Below are positions 43,350 to 51,294 of a stretch of DNA of 64,000 nt, in pieces. The first letter of the stretch is position 1; every line of letters begins with the position of its first letter. The notes under the pieces are model-generated. The model searched no databases. It saw nothing but the letters and a program-made list of their open reading frames with translations, and had not been told where the DNA came from. The position numbers and the translations under genes were made by a program. Origin of the DNA: JAXDJH01 sp034663635 (GTDB taxonomy: Bacteria; Actinomycetota; CADDZG01; WHSQ01); the NCBI GenBank assembly GCA_034663635.1, contig JAXDJH010000023.1, forward strand, positions 186,001-250,000, written 5' to 3'.

Positions 43350-44555
43350 GTGCCGAAAGAGATCCTTGCTTCGATCGAGTCACTGCCGTCGCGTTACCGC
43401 GGGGGTGTCGGTCCCGCTATCCGTTACCGCGTGAAGGTCGATCGACTCGTGCGCGACGTCGTCTTGTCCGGGGATGACTGCCGGATAGAGAAGGCCACGG
43501 GAGTCCCCGACACCGAGATCCAGACCGATCGCGAGACCTGGCTCGCGATCGATGGGGGCCGGATGTCGGGGATCGAGGCCTTCGCCGAACGGAAGCTCGT
43601 TGTGCGAGGGAGCATCGAACAGTCGCTTCATTTCGAACCCTCGTTCGACCGCCCCCGGCGCGGGGCTCTCGAATATTCGCTCGAGATGGTCACCGCGAGG
43701 CGAAACCAGATTTCGACCCTCATCGCAGGGGATCGCGATGCGCCCCCCCTTCTACTCATCCATGGGCTCGGCGCGACCAAAGCGTCGTGGCTGACCATCG
43801 TCGGCCCCCTCGCCCGTCACTACCGAGTCATGGCGGTCGACATGCCCGGCTTCGGTGCTTCGTCCAAGCCGATCGCTCCCTACGACGCACCTTGGTTCGC
43901 GAGCCAGGCCTTCTCCCTTTTGGAGGCCCTCGAGGTCGAGAACGCCTTCGTCGCCGGGAACTCGATGGGTGGTCGCATCGCGATGGAGATGGCGATGCGG
44001 CATCCGGAGAGGGTGAACGCGATCGCATGTCTCTGTCCGGCCGCCGCGTTCAGCTATCGCCCCGCGCTCCGTTTCGTGCGATTCCTGCGGCCCGAGCTCG
44101 GGGTTGTCGCCCGTGGGCTGCCACGGAAGCAAGTCCTCTCGAGCATGCATCAGCTCTTCGCCGATCCGAATTGCGTTCATGAGACTTGGTACGAGGCCGC
44201 GGTCGACGACTTCCTCGCGACGTGGCGCAACGCTCGGGCGCGCGTCGCTTTCCTGAGATCGCTGCGCAATATCTACCTGGACGAACCGCACGGCGACGCG
44301 GGCTTCTGGACTCGACTGGCCAAGCTGGAGACTCCCGCGATGTTCATCTACGGCCGCCACGACGGCCTGATCACGCATCGCTTTGCAAAGAAAGTGCGAG
44401 AGACGGTTCCGCAAGCCAAGGTCAACGTGTGGAGCGATTGCGGTCACGTTCCGCAGATCGAGTTTCCGGAGAGAACGACGGCCGAGATACTCAGGTTCTT
44501 CCGGGCCGCCCGCGCTAAAGGTGCCGCGTCCCACCAAACCGCCGCGAGGCTATAG
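43350..44555 (+). CDS. SCP2-like domain fused to alpha/beta hydrolase
   Basis: A 401-residue two-domain protein. The first 100 residues (IRYRVKVDRLVRDVVLSGDD, then LAIDGGRMSGIEAFAERKL) match an SCP-2 sterol-carrier fold. From about residue 130 an alpha/beta hydrolase follows: LLIHGLGATKASWL (oxyanion loop), AGNSMGGRIAME (nucleophile Ser), YGRHDGLITH (Asp) and DCGHVPQIE (His). The fusion suggests capture of a lipid or acyl chain by the SCP2 part and hydrolysis by the other. The leaderless GTG at 43350 is preferred over a frame start at 43278 inside copy D. It overlaps the convergent acyl-CoA dehydrogenase gene by 6 nt. Confidence 0.85.
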   Translation: MPKEILASIESLPSRYRGGVGPAIRYRVKVDRLVRDVVLSGDDCRIEKATGVPDTEIQTDRETWLAIDGGRMSGIEAFAERKLVVRGSIEQSLHFEPSFDRPRRGALEYSLEMVTARRNQISTLIAGDRDAPPLLLIHGLGATKASWLTIVGPLARHYRVMAVDMPGFGASSKPIAPYDAPWFASQAFSLLEALEVENAFVAGNSMGGRIAMEMAMRHPERVNAIACLCPAAAFSYRPALRFVRFLRPELGVVARGLPRKQVLSSMHQLFADPNCVHETWYEAAVDDFLATWRNARARVAFLRSLRNIYLDEPHGDAGFWTRLAKLETPAMFIYGRHDGLITHRFAKKVRETVPQAKVNVWSDCGHVPQIEFPERTTAEILRFFRAARAKGAASHQTAARL

Positions 44556-45686
44556 ACCCAGTTCTCTCGCCAAGACGCGCAGGTGGATCTCCTGCGTGCC
44601 CTCCACGATCGCGAAGTAGCGGGCGTCCCTCACGAATCGTTCGATCGGGTACTCGCGCATGTATCCGTATCCGCCGAAGACCCTCGCTGTCTTGTCGGCG
44701 ATCTCGATGATCGACTCGCCGGCCAGGTACTTCGCGATCGATGTTTCTTCGACGGGATCCCGGCCCTCGTCCCACAACCATGCGGCTTGATAGGTAGTGA
44801 CTCGCATCGCCTCGATCAGGGCGCGGCACCGTGCGAGCGGGAACGACACGCCTTGGTACTTCGCGATGGGGCTTCCGAACGCGCTCCTGTCCTTCGCGTA
44901 CTCGACCGCTGCGTCAAGCGATGCTCTAGCGACCCCGAGCGCGCCGCCCGACACCACGACGCGGCCGATGTTCAGAGTCTTCATGACTTTCTTGAATGCG
45001 CCGCGGTCGCCGCCGAGACACGCGTCCTCCTCAACGAACACATCGGTGAGCACGACCTCGCCGATCTCCGACGAGAGGTTCCCGGTCTTGGCGATGCGAT
45101 TGACGGAGAGCCCGTCTAGGTTCGCGTCCACCACGAACAACCCCATGCCGTCGACCCCGGCGCCCGGGTCCGTGTACGCGACGATGATGAAGTAGTCCGC
45201 GATCGGAGCGTTCGTGATGAACGTCTTCGTTCCGCTAAGCACCCACCCGCCGCCATCGCGCACCGCTTTCGTTTGGATGCCGCGGACATCGGAGCCGGCG
45301 TTCGGCTCGGTCAAACCGAACGCGCTTACCTTCTCGCCCTTCAAGACCGGAACCAGGTACTTCTGTTTCTGCTCGTCCGTCCCGAACGCGTAGATGGGAT
45401 AGGTCCCTAGATGAGAGGAGACCGACAAGGCGGCCGCCAAGCCCGAACAGACGTAGGCCATCTCCTCCCTGAGGATCGCTTCGGCAAGGCACGTCGCTCC
45501 CGACCCGCCCAGCTCCTCTGGGTAGCGAACGCCGAGGAACCCGGCCTCGCCCGCCTTTCGGAACAGCTCGAGGGGGGTGCGTTCTGTCTTTTCCGCCTCG
45601 TCGACGAGCGGGGCGATCTCGCGGCGCGCGAAATCCCTGGCCGCTTGGCGGAACATCTGTAGTTCTTCAGGCAGATCGAAGTTCAC
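44550..45686 (-). CDS. acyl-CoA dehydrogenase (short/branched-chain type)
   Basis: A 378-residue homotetramer-type enzyme. FGLTEPNAGSDVRGIQTKAVRD and WVLSGTKTFITNAPIADYF are the FAD motifs; GSPIAKYQGVSFPLA and the C-terminal FGGYGYMREYPIERFVRDA and IVEGTQEIHLRVLARE follow, the last with the catalytic Glu (VEGTQE). Similar to isovaleryl- or short/branched-chain dehydrogenases. The GTG at 45686 has a TAGCCT box 7 nt upstream and no ribosome site, so it is leaderless, sharing its promoter region with ygfZ. Confidence 0.92.
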   Translation of the reverse strand: MNFDLPEELQMFRQAARDFARREIAPLVDEAEKTERTPLELFRKAGEAGFLGVRYPEELGGSGATCLAEAILREEMAYVCSGLAAALSVSSHLGTYPIYAFGTDEQKQKYLVPVLKGEKVSAFGLTEPNAGSDVRGIQTKAVRDGGGWVLSGTKTFITNAPIADYFIIVAYTDPGAGVDGMGLFVVDANLDGLSVNRIAKTGNLSSEIGEVVLTDVFVEEDACLGGDRGAFKKVMKTLNIGRVVVSGGALGVARASLDAAVEYAKDRSAFGSPIAKYQGVSFPLARCRALIEAMRVTTYQAAWLWDEGRDPVEETSIAKYLAGESIIEIADKTARVFGGYGYMREYPIERFVRDARYFAIVEGTQEIHLRVLARELGL

Positions 45687-45693
45687 GACGGCG

Positions 45694-45703
45694 AGGCTAC
45701 GCT
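45694..45703. promoter_or_regulatory. overlapping divergent -10 boxes for two leaderless genes
   Basis: In AGGCTACGCT the minus-strand box TAGCCT (45699-45694) and the plus-strand box TACGCT (45698-45703) share two bases. They lie 7 nt from GTG 45686 (acyl-CoA dehydrogenase) and 6 nt from ATG 45710 (ygfZ), so both transcripts start at their start codons. Confidence 0.6.
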
Positions 45704-45709
45704 TTCTCC

Positions 45710-46558
45710 ATGATCGAAAGTGTCATCCCGGCCCTCTATGCCGATCGCTCCGAGCGGGGAAAGCTTCGGTTCACGGGGCCTCAACGGGGCTGGTTCCTGC
45801 ATCAGATCCTCACGCATGACTTCGAGAACCTTGAACCCGGCGGTTCTCGCGAGGCCGCGCTGCTTACTCCGACCGGCCGGATGGTCGGGTACTTGGAGGC
45901 GGTGGCGACCGATGACTCGATCCTCGCTCACTTCGAGCGCAGCCAGCGAGACGTATTGCCGGATGCGATCCGGAAGTACGTCTTGTCGACCGACGTGGAA
46001 GTCACCGACGTCACCGACCACTACGCGCTGATCCTGCTGCTCGAGGAGGCGGTAGATCACGGCGCCGGGTTAGGCGTGCTCCACCCGACCACCGAGTTCG
46101 GTATCGGACGCAAGGCCGCTTACCTGTGGCTTCCCGCGAAGGAGGCCGAGGTCGCGTACCAAGCGCTTCACGATCGCGGATCGCGCCCCGTCGACGAGAC
46201 TCGATTGGAGCGGATGCGGATCACCGCGGCGCGTCCCCGATGGGGGATGGAGATGGACCCCAAGACGATCCCTCAAGAGGTCGGGATCGACGATGTCGCA
46301 GTTCGGTACGACAAGGGTTGTTACGTCGGCCAGGAAGCCATGGCGAAGATCCACTTCCGTGGCAAGCCGAACAAGAAGCTCGTGAGATTGATAGCTACCG
46401 GCTCCGTGGCGGCGGGAACCGAACTCGAATCCGAAGGGGCGATCGTGGGCCGCGTGACGAGTGCTGCCAACGGAACCGCCCTGGGGATCGTGAAACACAC
46501 GGTGCTAGATGGGACCGAGCTCCAAGCCGGTTCGACCGTCGTCGTGGTAGATGGCTGA
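45710..46558 (+). CDS. ygfZ: YgfZ/IBA57-type folate-binding Fe-S repair protein
   Basis: A 282-residue GcvT-fold protein. The diagnostic K-G-C-Y-x-G-Q-E motif is present as YDKGCYVGQEAMAKIHFRG; the tetrahydrofolate-binding N-terminal domain is seen in FLHQILTHDFENL. YgfZ uses folate to support [4Fe-4S] enzymes such as those for lipoate and thiamine synthesis. Leaderless, divergent from the acyl-CoA dehydrogenase. The stop overlaps the next gene by 8 nt. Confidence 0.92.
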   Translation: MIESVIPALYADRSERGKLRFTGPQRGWFLHQILTHDFENLEPGGSREAALLTPTGRMVGYLEAVATDDSILAHFERSQRDVLPDAIRKYVLSTDVEVTDVTDHYALILLLEEAVDHGAGLGVLHPTTEFGIGRKAAYLWLPAKEAEVAYQALHDRGSRPVDETRLERMRITAARPRWGMEMDPKTIPQEVGIDDVAVRYDKGCYVGQEAMAKIHFRGKPNKKLVRLIATGSVAAGTELESEGAIVGRVTSAANGTALGIVKHTVLDGTELQAGSTVVVVDG

Positions 46559-47159
46559 CGTGGGACATCACTACGAGGGCGTCGACCTCATCATCCGCAA
46601 GCTCCAGATCGGCGAGTACGAGAACAACATCTACGTGCTCGAGGACCCCGCCACGCACGACGCGCTTCTGATCGACGGCTGCTTCGAGGCGGACCAGATC
46701 ATCAAGGGGGCCGAAGGCGCGAACATCGTCGCGATTGTTCAGACGCACGGTCATTTCGATCACGTTCAGGCCCTTCCGGAACTGAAGGAGAAGTTGGGCG
46801 TGCCGGTCCACGCGCATCCCGGCGAGGACTATCCCGTACCGATCGATGTGCAGCTCGCCGACGGTGACGAGATCTCGTTCGGCAACCTCAGCGCGAAGGT
46901 GCTTCATACGCCGGGACACACCCCGGGCGGTGTTTGCCTGTTACTCGGCAAACACCTCATCTCCGGCGACACGCTGTTTCCCGGAGGGCCGGGCAACACG
47001 TGGGAAGACTCCGAGAAATTCGCTCAGATCATCGATTCGATCGAGTCGAAACTGTTCGTGCTCGATGACGAAACACACGTTTATCCCGGCCACGGCAAGG
47101 ACACCACGATCGGGACCGAGCGCCCTCACCTGCAGGAGTGGAAAGACCGAGGCTGGTAA
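46551..47159 (+). CDS. metallo-beta-lactamase fold hydrolase (glyoxalase II-like)
   Basis: A 202-residue MBL-fold hydrolase with all metal motifs: THGHFDHV, HTPGHTPGGV, SGDTLF and YPGHGKD. It resembles the short glyoxalase II-like/persulfide dioxygenase relatives, but the exact substrate is unknown. The ATG overlaps ygfZ by 8 nt, so it is in that operon and may serve thiol or Fe-S maintenance. Confidence 0.9.
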   Translation: MADVGHHYEGVDLIIRKLQIGEYENNIYVLEDPATHDALLIDGCFEADQIIKGAEGANIVAIVQTHGHFDHVQALPELKEKLGVPVHAHPGEDYPVPIDVQLADGDEISFGNLSAKVLHTPGHTPGGVCLLLGKHLISGDTLFPGGPGNTWEDSEKFAQIIDSIESKLFVLDDETHVYPGHGKDTTIGTERPHLQEWKDRGW

Positions 47160-47196
47160 CGCCCTCCTAGTTGAGGAACCGGCGGAGAATGGACTG

Positions 47197-48735
47197 ATGG
47201 ACGAGCCGCCGGCCACCCCGCTGGATAAGAGCCTGGTTCGCAGGGCCGGTTTCGCCGCAACCACAGTTTCCTTGGCAGTTCTTTGGATCGCATCGAGCCT
47301 CAGCGAGTCGGTCGCCTTCCCTCCTACGGCCCTCGCCGGGCGCATCATCAGGAGCACTCCGGGTGACGTAGCCACTTTCTTCATCGAGGCATTCGGGCAT
47401 TGGGCCCTGAGGCTGCTGTCCATCGGGGCCTTCATCGCGGCCCTCGTGTTCGGGTCGTTGATCCTGGTCTGGACGGCGAACGAGCGCGAGGTGAGGCCGG
47501 AGCGGGCCGCGATGATCCTGGTCGTCGTCGCGGGGATCGCCTCGGCGATACAGCCTGGACCGGCGATGGGGGCCGGGCCCGTGATCGTCGCTCTGCTGGT
47601 CGCAGGAGGCGCGTACGTTCTGGTCGCCCGCCTGCTTACGAACGTCGTCGCGGAACCCGTCGAGCCGGATCTCGGACGGAGAGAGGCGATGCGCCTTGGG
47701 TTCGGAGGCGCGATCGCTCTCGCGCTTTCGGGCGGAGTCGTCGGCTGGCTGATACGCAAGACGCGCGGCCCCGACCGCAACGTCGCGCTCGTCGCCGCGC
47801 AGAATCCCGCGCCAAACCCAACTGCAGGAGATTTCCCCAAGATCGCTGGGCTATCTCCCGAGGTCACCTCGCCGGCCCGGCATTACGTCGTGGACATCAA
47901 CCTCGTTCCTCCGACCGTGGAGGCGGAGGGTTGGACGCTCCCGGTCTCGGGCGAGGTCGACAACCCGTTCGAGTTGAACTTCGGCTCGCTGCAAGAGCGG
48001 TTCGAGGTGGTCGAGGACTATTCGGTGCTGACGTGCATCTCCAACGAGGTCGGGGGGCCTCTCATCGGCCACTCGAAGTGGGGTGGTGTCCGGCTCGCGG
48101 ATGTTCTCGAGGAAGCCGGCGTTCGTGATGGAGCGGTCGATGTGATCTTCCGTGCCGCGGATGGGTATTCCGATTCGATCCCGCTCGAGATCGCGATGGA
48201 CCCCCGTGTGCTGCTGGCCGTCTCGCAGAACGGCGAACCGCTGACGCAGTCGCACGGTTTTCCGTGTCGAGTTCGCGTGCCGCCCATCTACGGGATGAAG
48301 AACGTCAAGTGGATCACTTCCATCGAAGTCGTCGATCGCGACTACAAGGGCTACTGGATGCAGCGTGGGTGGTCGGACAAGGCGATCATCAAGACCGAAT
48401 CGAGGATCGACGTCGCCGGCCGGAGTGGATCTGCGACCGCCGGCGAGGAGACCTGGATCGCCGGCGTCGCGTGGGCCGGAGTTAGAGGCGTCGACAAGGT
48501 CGAGGTCACCACCGACGGCGGCGAAACGTGGTCGGAGGCAGAGTTGAAAGACCCGGTCTCAGAGGTCTCTTGGCGCCTGTGGGCCTACCGCTGGACTCCG
48601 GAGAAAGAGGGCCGCGTGACGGTCGGATGCCGGGCCACAGACGGCGATGGAGTGACACAGACGAAGGAGACCGCCGCGCCCCATCCATCGGGCGCGTCCG
48701 GATACCACCTCGTCGAGGTCGACGTCACGGGCTAA
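47197..48735 (+). CDS. membrane-anchored molybdopterin oxidoreductase (sulfite oxidase family) with internal Tat-like segment
   Basis: A 512-residue protein. Residues 1 to about 150 hold four or more membrane segments, then a twin-arginine, hydrophobic stretch (GRREAMRLGFGGAIALALSG) precedes an extracytoplasmic sulfite-oxidase-like domain with the molybdenum-ligand Cys in VLTCISNEVGGPLIG, and a C-terminal dimerisation/Ig-like domain (WRLWAYRWTPEKEG). Comparable multi-span Moco proteins in Streptomyces use Sec for the first spans and Tat for the last. The substrate is unknown. ATG 47197 follows GGCGGAG. Confidence 0.87.
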   Translation: MDEPPATPLDKSLVRRAGFAATTVSLAVLWIASSLSESVAFPPTALAGRIIRSTPGDVATFFIEAFGHWALRLLSIGAFIAALVFGSLILVWTANEREVRPERAAMILVVVAGIASAIQPGPAMGAGPVIVALLVAGGAYVLVARLLTNVVAEPVEPDLGRREAMRLGFGGAIALALSGGVVGWLIRKTRGPDRNVALVAAQNPAPNPTAGDFPKIAGLSPEVTSPARHYVVDINLVPPTVEAEGWTLPVSGEVDNPFELNFGSLQERFEVVEDYSVLTCISNEVGGPLIGHSKWGGVRLADVLEEAGVRDGAVDVIFRAADGYSDSIPLEIAMDPRVLLAVSQNGEPLTQSHGFPCRVRVPPIYGMKNVKWITSIEVVDRDYKGYWMQRGWSDKAIIKTESRIDVAGRSGSATAGEETWIAGVAWAGVRGVDKVEVTTDGGETWSEAELKDPVSEVSWRLWAYRWTPEKEGRVTVGCRATDGDGVTQTKETAAPHPSGASGYHLVEVDVTG

Positions 48736-48754
48736 GACGGCAACACTGACGTTT

Positions 48755-49825
48755 GTGCGATGTCCTAACTGTGGAAGCGATCTCGTAAAACAGGCGTCCG
48801 ATCACGGCGTTACCTGGCCCTGTCCGTCCTGTGGGGGCCGAGCGATGGGCATGGGCCTCCTTCGTCGGGTCGTTGAGAAGGGTTACGCGAACCACATCTG
48901 GGGAGCGTCCTCGGAGCTCCCGACCGGGTCGGGTCGAAAGTGCGCGGTCTGCGAGAAGCCGATGACGCTCGTCCCGTCGGGGTCCAACGAACGTGACCCG
49001 CTCGTCGACGTTTGCCGTCGCTGTCAGTTCGTGTGGTTCGACCCCGCGGAGTTCGAGACCGCCCCACTCCTTCCGGTGACCGTCGAGCCCGAGCTCCCGC
49101 AGGAGGCGCTCGAAGTGGCGGCTCGACTCCAGGCCCGCCAGGTCGCGCGCGATTTTCGAAAGCGCTACCCGGCCTCGGACGCTCCTTCGGCTTCCGCGCT
49201 TCCAGGGCTCCTCGGTTTGCCGATCGAGGAACAGGGGACCGTGGTGTCTCGAATGCCGTTGGTGACGTGGGGCCTCGCGCTCGCGATGTTGATAGCGGGA
49301 TTCGTTCAGCTCGCGAAACCTGGACTGATCCAGGAGTGGGGCTTCATCGCAACCGATCCCGCGCGCAAAGGGGGGCTCACGCTTATCACCGGGTTCTTCT
49401 TGCACTCGGGGATCTTCCATTTCGCCAGCGACCTTTGGTTCCTTTTCGTGTTCGGAGACGACGTCGAGGAGTTTCTCGGTCGGTTCAACTTCGCGTTGAT
49501 GCTTTTCGTTGCGGGTTTGGTGGGGGCCGCGGCCCACGGCTTGCTCGGCGACTCCCACGTTCCGCTCGTCGGCGCGAGTGGCGCGCTGTCCGGCGTGATC
49601 GTGTTCTACGCGCTGAAGTTCCCAGACGCACGTCTTCGGTACTTCCGATTGTTGTCGGGGAACTGGGTCACGATGCCGGCGTCGCTCGCTCTCGGCTTCT
49701 GGGTTTTCTCACAACTCTTCGCGTCGCGGGACTGGGTGGGGGGGCAGAGCGACGTGTCCCTGCTGGCCCACCTCGGTGGCGCGGCCGTGGGCTTCGGGTT
49801 CTGGTGGCTCTGGCGAAACGATTAG
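48755..49825 (+). CDS. zinc-ribbon/rhomboid fusion, intramembrane serine protease
   Basis: A 356-residue protein. The first 95 residues hold two CxxC pairs of zinc ribbons (CPNC and CPSC; CAVC and CRRC). Six membrane segments follow from about residue 170, with the rhomboid Ser motif VGASGALSG and the catalytic His in LLAHLGGAAVGFG. The zinc ribbon would be cytosolic and may bind a partner or nucleic acid; such fusions are known in databases but not characterised. GTG at 48755 is 20 nt after the previous stop; its end is 2 nt from the convergent CDF gene. Confidence 0.85.
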   Translation: MRCPNCGSDLVKQASDHGVTWPCPSCGGRAMGMGLLRRVVEKGYANHIWGASSELPTGSGRKCAVCEKPMTLVPSGSNERDPLVDVCRRCQFVWFDPAEFETAPLLPVTVEPELPQEALEVAARLQARQVARDFRKRYPASDAPSASALPGLLGLPIEEQGTVVSRMPLVTWGLALAMLIAGFVQLAKPGLIQEWGFIATDPARKGGLTLITGFFLHSGIFHFASDLWFLFVFGDDVEEFLGRFNFALMLFVAGLVGAAAHGLLGDSHVPLVGASGALSGVIVFYALKFPDARLRYFRLLSGNWVTMPASLALGFWVFSQLFASRDWVGGQSDVSLLAHLGGAAVGFGFWWLWRND

Positions 49826-49827
49826 AA

Positions 49828-51219
49828 CTAAGCGGGCTCGAAATGGATCACGACGCTCGCCACTTCTGGGTGGGCCGAGTAGATGGATTTCTCTATGCGC
49901 TCTGAAGCTGCGTGGATCCGCGCAAGGGGGAGGTCCCCGCGCCCCCTAACGTGAGCGACGATCGAAAGCTCTCCGCTCACGTCGGTCACGAGAACCTCGT
50001 GACAGTCGAGAACGTCCGGCTCCAGGACGGCAAGTTCCCTGACCGAGTCGACGATGTCATGCCGCTTGGACGTGACATCTCTGCCGGCGGACGTTGGAAG
50101 CAGAGGCTCGATGTGAGTGTCCACGCGAGCGTCGGTTTCCAACTCTCGATCGACCTCGAACTCGAGCGCGTCGGACAGGGCGTGAGCCTGCTCGAGGGAG
50201 GTGTTGGGACTGACTTTCGCGTGAAGAGTGACGTGAAGCTTCCTGCGCCCCTCCTCGTCGAACGCGTGCACCAACACGTTGTGCACTTCATGGACGCCGT
50301 CGACACGACTTGCTGCTGCCTGCACTCTCTCAACGAGGCCCGTCGTTTCGGATGCAGGTTCAACGTGAACGACGACATCCGCTCCGGGAGCAACTTGGGC
50401 GATCTCCGCTTCGACCCGCTCCGCGATCTCGTGAGCGCGTTCGAGAGAAGTGGTTCGCCCGGCAGCGACGGTTACATCCGCGAAGAGTTGATCTCCCGTG
50501 CCACGAACGCGCACTCGCCGAGTCTCGGCGACGCCGGGAACACGTGCCGCGGCTTCCAAGATCGCCTCCGTGCTCGTGCCCGGCGCTCGGTCCATCAAGA
50601 CGTCGACCGAGCGTCGGCCAAGCCTGTAGGCCGCAATTGCGACGGCAACGGCGACCACGAGCGCGCCGATGGAGTCCGCGTTGTGCACGCCCCGCGAAAC
50701 AAGAAGAAGGCTTGCGATAGCGACGACCGCCGTCCCGATGTCCGTGGCGATGTTGAGCGCACCCGCGCGTAACGCGTCCGAGCGCTCTGCCCGGGCGGCT
50801 CTCATAAGGAAGAACGTCCTGACCGAGTCGACAAGAACGGAAAGGACGAGCAGCGCGAACGAGTACCAGGGAGTCTTTGGCCCGGTTTCCCCACCGGCCA
50901 CGAGTCGCCGGACGGCTTCGATCAGGATGCCCGCGACGACGACTATGAGGATGTTCGTCTGAGCGAAAGCCGCGAGGTTCTCGGCCTTCGAATGCCCGTA
51001 GTGGTGGGAGCTGTCGGCCGGCTTGGCGGCGATCCGAACGGCGAGCAGGACGAGGCTCAGGGCGACGAGGTCCAGGAACGAATCGATCGCCTGGGACAGG
51101 ATCGCCAGGCTCGAGATGGCAAGGCCGAGTGCCAGCTTCGTCGCCGCCAGGGCAGCGGTCGTCCCCAAAGCCCATAGAGCGGCGCGCTCAGAGCGCCTGG
51201 CCCCGTTCTCCATCCCCAT
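49828..51219 (-). CDS. CDF cation efflux protein with three tandem C-terminal domains
   Basis: A 463-residue transporter. Six membrane segments in the first 200 residues include AIDSFLDLVALSL and YGHSKAENLAAF (CDF metal-site regions; HYGHSKAE). Then come three consecutive ferredoxin-like C-terminal domains, beginning near residues 210, 295 and 385, seen as DVLMDRAPG, LVERVQAAASRVDGVHEVHN and IVDSVRELAVLEPDVLDCHE, each ending in xVHxEP-like strands. CDFs usually have one. They export Zn, Mn, Fe or Cd. ATG 51219 has a TACGCT box 6 nt upstream (leaderless); a longer frame runs through the mntR-like promoter and is rejected. Divergent from the regulator. Confidence 0.88.
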   Translation of the reverse strand: MGMENGARRSERAALWALGTTAALAATKLALGLAISSLAILSQAIDSFLDLVALSLVLLAVRIAAKPADSSHHYGHSKAENLAAFAQTNILIVVVAGILIEAVRRLVAGGETGPKTPWYSFALLVLSVLVDSVRTFFLMRAARAERSDALRAGALNIATDIGTAVVAIASLLLVSRGVHNADSIGALVVAVAVAIAAYRLGRRSVDVLMDRAPGTSTEAILEAAARVPGVAETRRVRVRGTGDQLFADVTVAAGRTTSLERAHEIAERVEAEIAQVAPGADVVVHVEPASETTGLVERVQAAASRVDGVHEVHNVLVHAFDEEGRRKLHVTLHAKVSPNTSLEQAHALSDALEFEVDRELETDARVDTHIEPLLPTSAGRDVTSKRHDIVDSVRELAVLEPDVLDCHEVLVTDVSGELSIVAHVRGRGDLPLARIHAASERIEKSIYSAHPEVASVVIHFEPA

Positions 51220-51225
51220 CCGACA

Positions 51226-51231
51226 AGCGTA
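51226..51231 (-). promoter_or_regulatory. -10 box for leaderless CDF gene
   Basis: TACGCT on the minus strand with 6 nt to ATG 51219 and no ribosome site. Confidence 0.6.
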
Positions 51232-51270
51232 GTCCCAGGCGCCCTGCGTAAGCCCTGGTTGCGTGCCTCG

Positions 51271-51286
51271 TTTAGCCATGGCTAAA
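51271..51286. promoter_or_regulatory. operator palindrome for the DtxR/MntR-type regulator
   Basis: TTTAGCCATGGCTAAA is a perfect 16-bp palindrome of the kind bound by DtxR/MntR family repressors. It lies between TTGCGT (51259-51264) and TAAACT (51283-51288), overlapping the -10 of the regulator gene, so metal-loaded repressor would shut off its own operon. It is also about 50 nt upstream of the CDF start. Confidence 0.7.
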
Positions 51287-51288
51287 CT
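51283..51288 (+). promoter_or_regulatory. -10 box for leaderless regulator gene
   Basis: TAAACT with 6 nt to ATG 51295. An earlier ATG at 51289 abuts the box and cannot be the start of a normal transcript. Confidence 0.6.
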
Positions 51289-51294
51289 ATGTTT

